Of a stretch of 7,355 nucleotides of DNA, positions 6,980 to 7,355 are shown piece after piece; positions within the stretch are counted from its first letter, which is position 1; every line of letters starts with the position of its first letter. The position numbers were made by a program, and so were the translations under genes. The notes beneath the pieces are model-generated. The model saw only the letters and a list, made by a program, of their open reading frames with translations. It ran no database searches and had not been told where the DNA came from. This DNA is from Deltaproteobacteria bacterium. GTDB taxonomy: Bacteria; Myxococcota; Myxococcia; SLRQ01. The stretch spans positions 1 to 7,355 of the forward strand of contig SKWY01000188.1 of the NCBI GenBank assembly GCA_007128675.1. The letters are read 5' to 3'.

Positions 6980-7171
6980 ATGTCAAAGGGGTCTGTTTTG
7001 TGCGGCATCGACATGGACGACCTTGCCCTTACCCATTGTTCGGCCATCCTCTTCGTAGCGCTTACCGGTTGGCGCTGGATCTGCCTCATTCTCGCTACTT
7101 GCCGGTGGCTTTCAGGGAAAAAGATCTTTGAGAGGGTATGGGATGGACATCTTCACCTACTTGAAGATTAG
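6980..7171 (+). CDS. Doubtful small hypothetical protein with one hydrophobic segment
   Basis: 63 codons from an ATG at 6980 that has GGAG 9 nt upstream (6967-6970). The product begins MSKGSVLCGIDMDDL, has a hydrophobic, Trp/Cys-containing stretch (AILFVALTGWRWICLILATC) that could span a membrane, and ends in a charged tail (KKIFERVWDGHLHLLED). I recognise no family. It fills most of an otherwise empty divergent gap and points the same way as the gene at 7222. The usable ribosome binding site is the main reason to list it; the composition is also what random translation could give. Confidence 0.22.
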   Translation: MSKGSVLCGIDMDDLALTHCSAILFVALTGWRWICLILATCRWLSGKKIFERVWDGHLHLLED

Positions 7172-7214
7172 TCGCCATAAGGCTTGCCTGGCGAGTTTGC
7201 CTTCCGCTAGGTAG
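7143..7214 (+). CDS. Possible 23-residue leader peptide upstream of the membrane protein
   Basis: ATG at 7143 is preceded by a good Shine-Dalgarno sequence (AGAGGG, 7131-7136, 6-nt spacer). The frame encodes 23 residues (MDIFTYLKISRHKACLASLP then SAR) and stops at TAG 7212-7214, inside the AGGTAGG ribosome binding site of the gene at 7222. That geometry would allow translational coupling or attenuation. It is only a positional argument, as short frames like this are common by chance. Confidence 0.18.
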   Translation: MDIFTYLKISRHKACLASLPSAR

Positions 7215-7221
7215 GCTTGCC

Positions 7222-7355
7222 ATGCGCTGGAGGCTCATAGTTTCCATAGTTGGGGACTCGTTTTTCGTGAATGCCAGCTTCGTTGTCGCGTTCTTGCTGC
7301 GATTTCAAGGCGACGTTCCCTCCGTCAATTCCGAGGCCTTCGTCAGGTTGTGGCC
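7222..7355 (+). CDS. N-terminus of a polysaccharide-biosynthesis membrane protein (CapD/sugar-transferase-like), cut by window edge
   Basis: 44 codons plus 2 bases are visible, and the gene runs off the right edge. The ATG at 7222 has AGGTAGG (7209-7215) 6 nt upstream and is the first start after an in-frame TGA at 7162, so the start is well supported. The sequence begins MRWRLIVSIVGDSFFVNASF and continues VVAFLLRFQGDVPSVNSEAF. The pattern of a basic N-terminus, a helix with an internal Asp, then A-x-x-L-R-F-x-G-x-x-P is what I associate with the first transmembrane helix of CapD/FlaA1-type nucleotide-sugar dehydratases and of polyprenyl-phosphate sugar-1-phosphate transferases. Either fits the neighbouring pyruvyl transferase and glycosyltransferase genes. 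With only 44 residues the exact family is not decided. Confidence 0.6.
   Translation, partial: MRWRLIVSIVGDSFFVNASFVVAFLLRFQGDVPSVNSEAFVRLW

Larger units (their letters stand above)
6899..7221. other. 323-bp divergent intergenic region
   Basis: This lies between the divergent starts of the glycosyltransferase (6898, minus) and the partial membrane protein (7222, plus), so it should carry promoters for both. I found no hexamer pair I would defend on either strand. It contains two weak candidate small open frames on the plus strand (6980-7171 and 7143-7214), listed separately, and no RNA gene or repeat that I can recognise. Confidence 0.5.

Overview
The window is a moderately GC-rich bacterial chromosome segment. 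Its gene content looks like a Myxococcota or other 'Deltaproteobacteria' lineage. The reasons are a membrane-anchored Hanks-type Ser/Thr kinase with an HRDISPSN catalytic loop and an extracytoplasmic PEGA domain, a divergent exported helical-repeat/PEGA protein with a C-terminal WWFW membrane segment, and a Kelch-type lipoprotein. This taxonomic call is inference from architecture; there is no marker gene here.

Layout. Positions 1-771 (minus strand, running off the left edge) hold a lipoprotein with Kelch-like repeats. Its probable start overlaps the stop of the upstream gene as ATGA. Positions 768-2123 (minus) hold the exported PEGA protein. A 145-bp divergent gap follows, then the kinase at 2269-4320 (plus), 683 residues: cytoplasmic kinase, disordered linker, one transmembrane helix, disordered periplasmic stretch, terminal PEGA domain. 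The left half therefore reads as one envelope-signalling locus with two divergent arms that both carry a PEGA domain.

The right half is polysaccharide biosynthesis: a polysaccharide pyruvyl transferase family protein (4424-5860, plus), a family 2 glycosyltransferase facing it (6113-6898, minus), and the first 44 codons of a membrane protein (7222 onward, plus) that resembles the N-terminal region of CapD-like or sugar-phosphate-transferase surface-polysaccharide proteins. A 323-bp gap between the last two holds only weak small open frames.

The most unusual observation is a segment of about 159 bp (about 5345-5503) inside the pyruvyl transferase gene. It is in frame, has much higher third-position GC than either flank (39/44 against 28/44 and 27/44 codons by hand count), encodes Cys/Ser/Arg-rich sequence unlike the family, and on the opposite strand reads like the 3' end of another gene ending in TAG. 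It looks like a captured foreign fragment or mobile insert tolerated in a surface loop. I saw no rRNA, tRNA, CRISPR array, complete insertion sequence or convincing intrinsic terminator.
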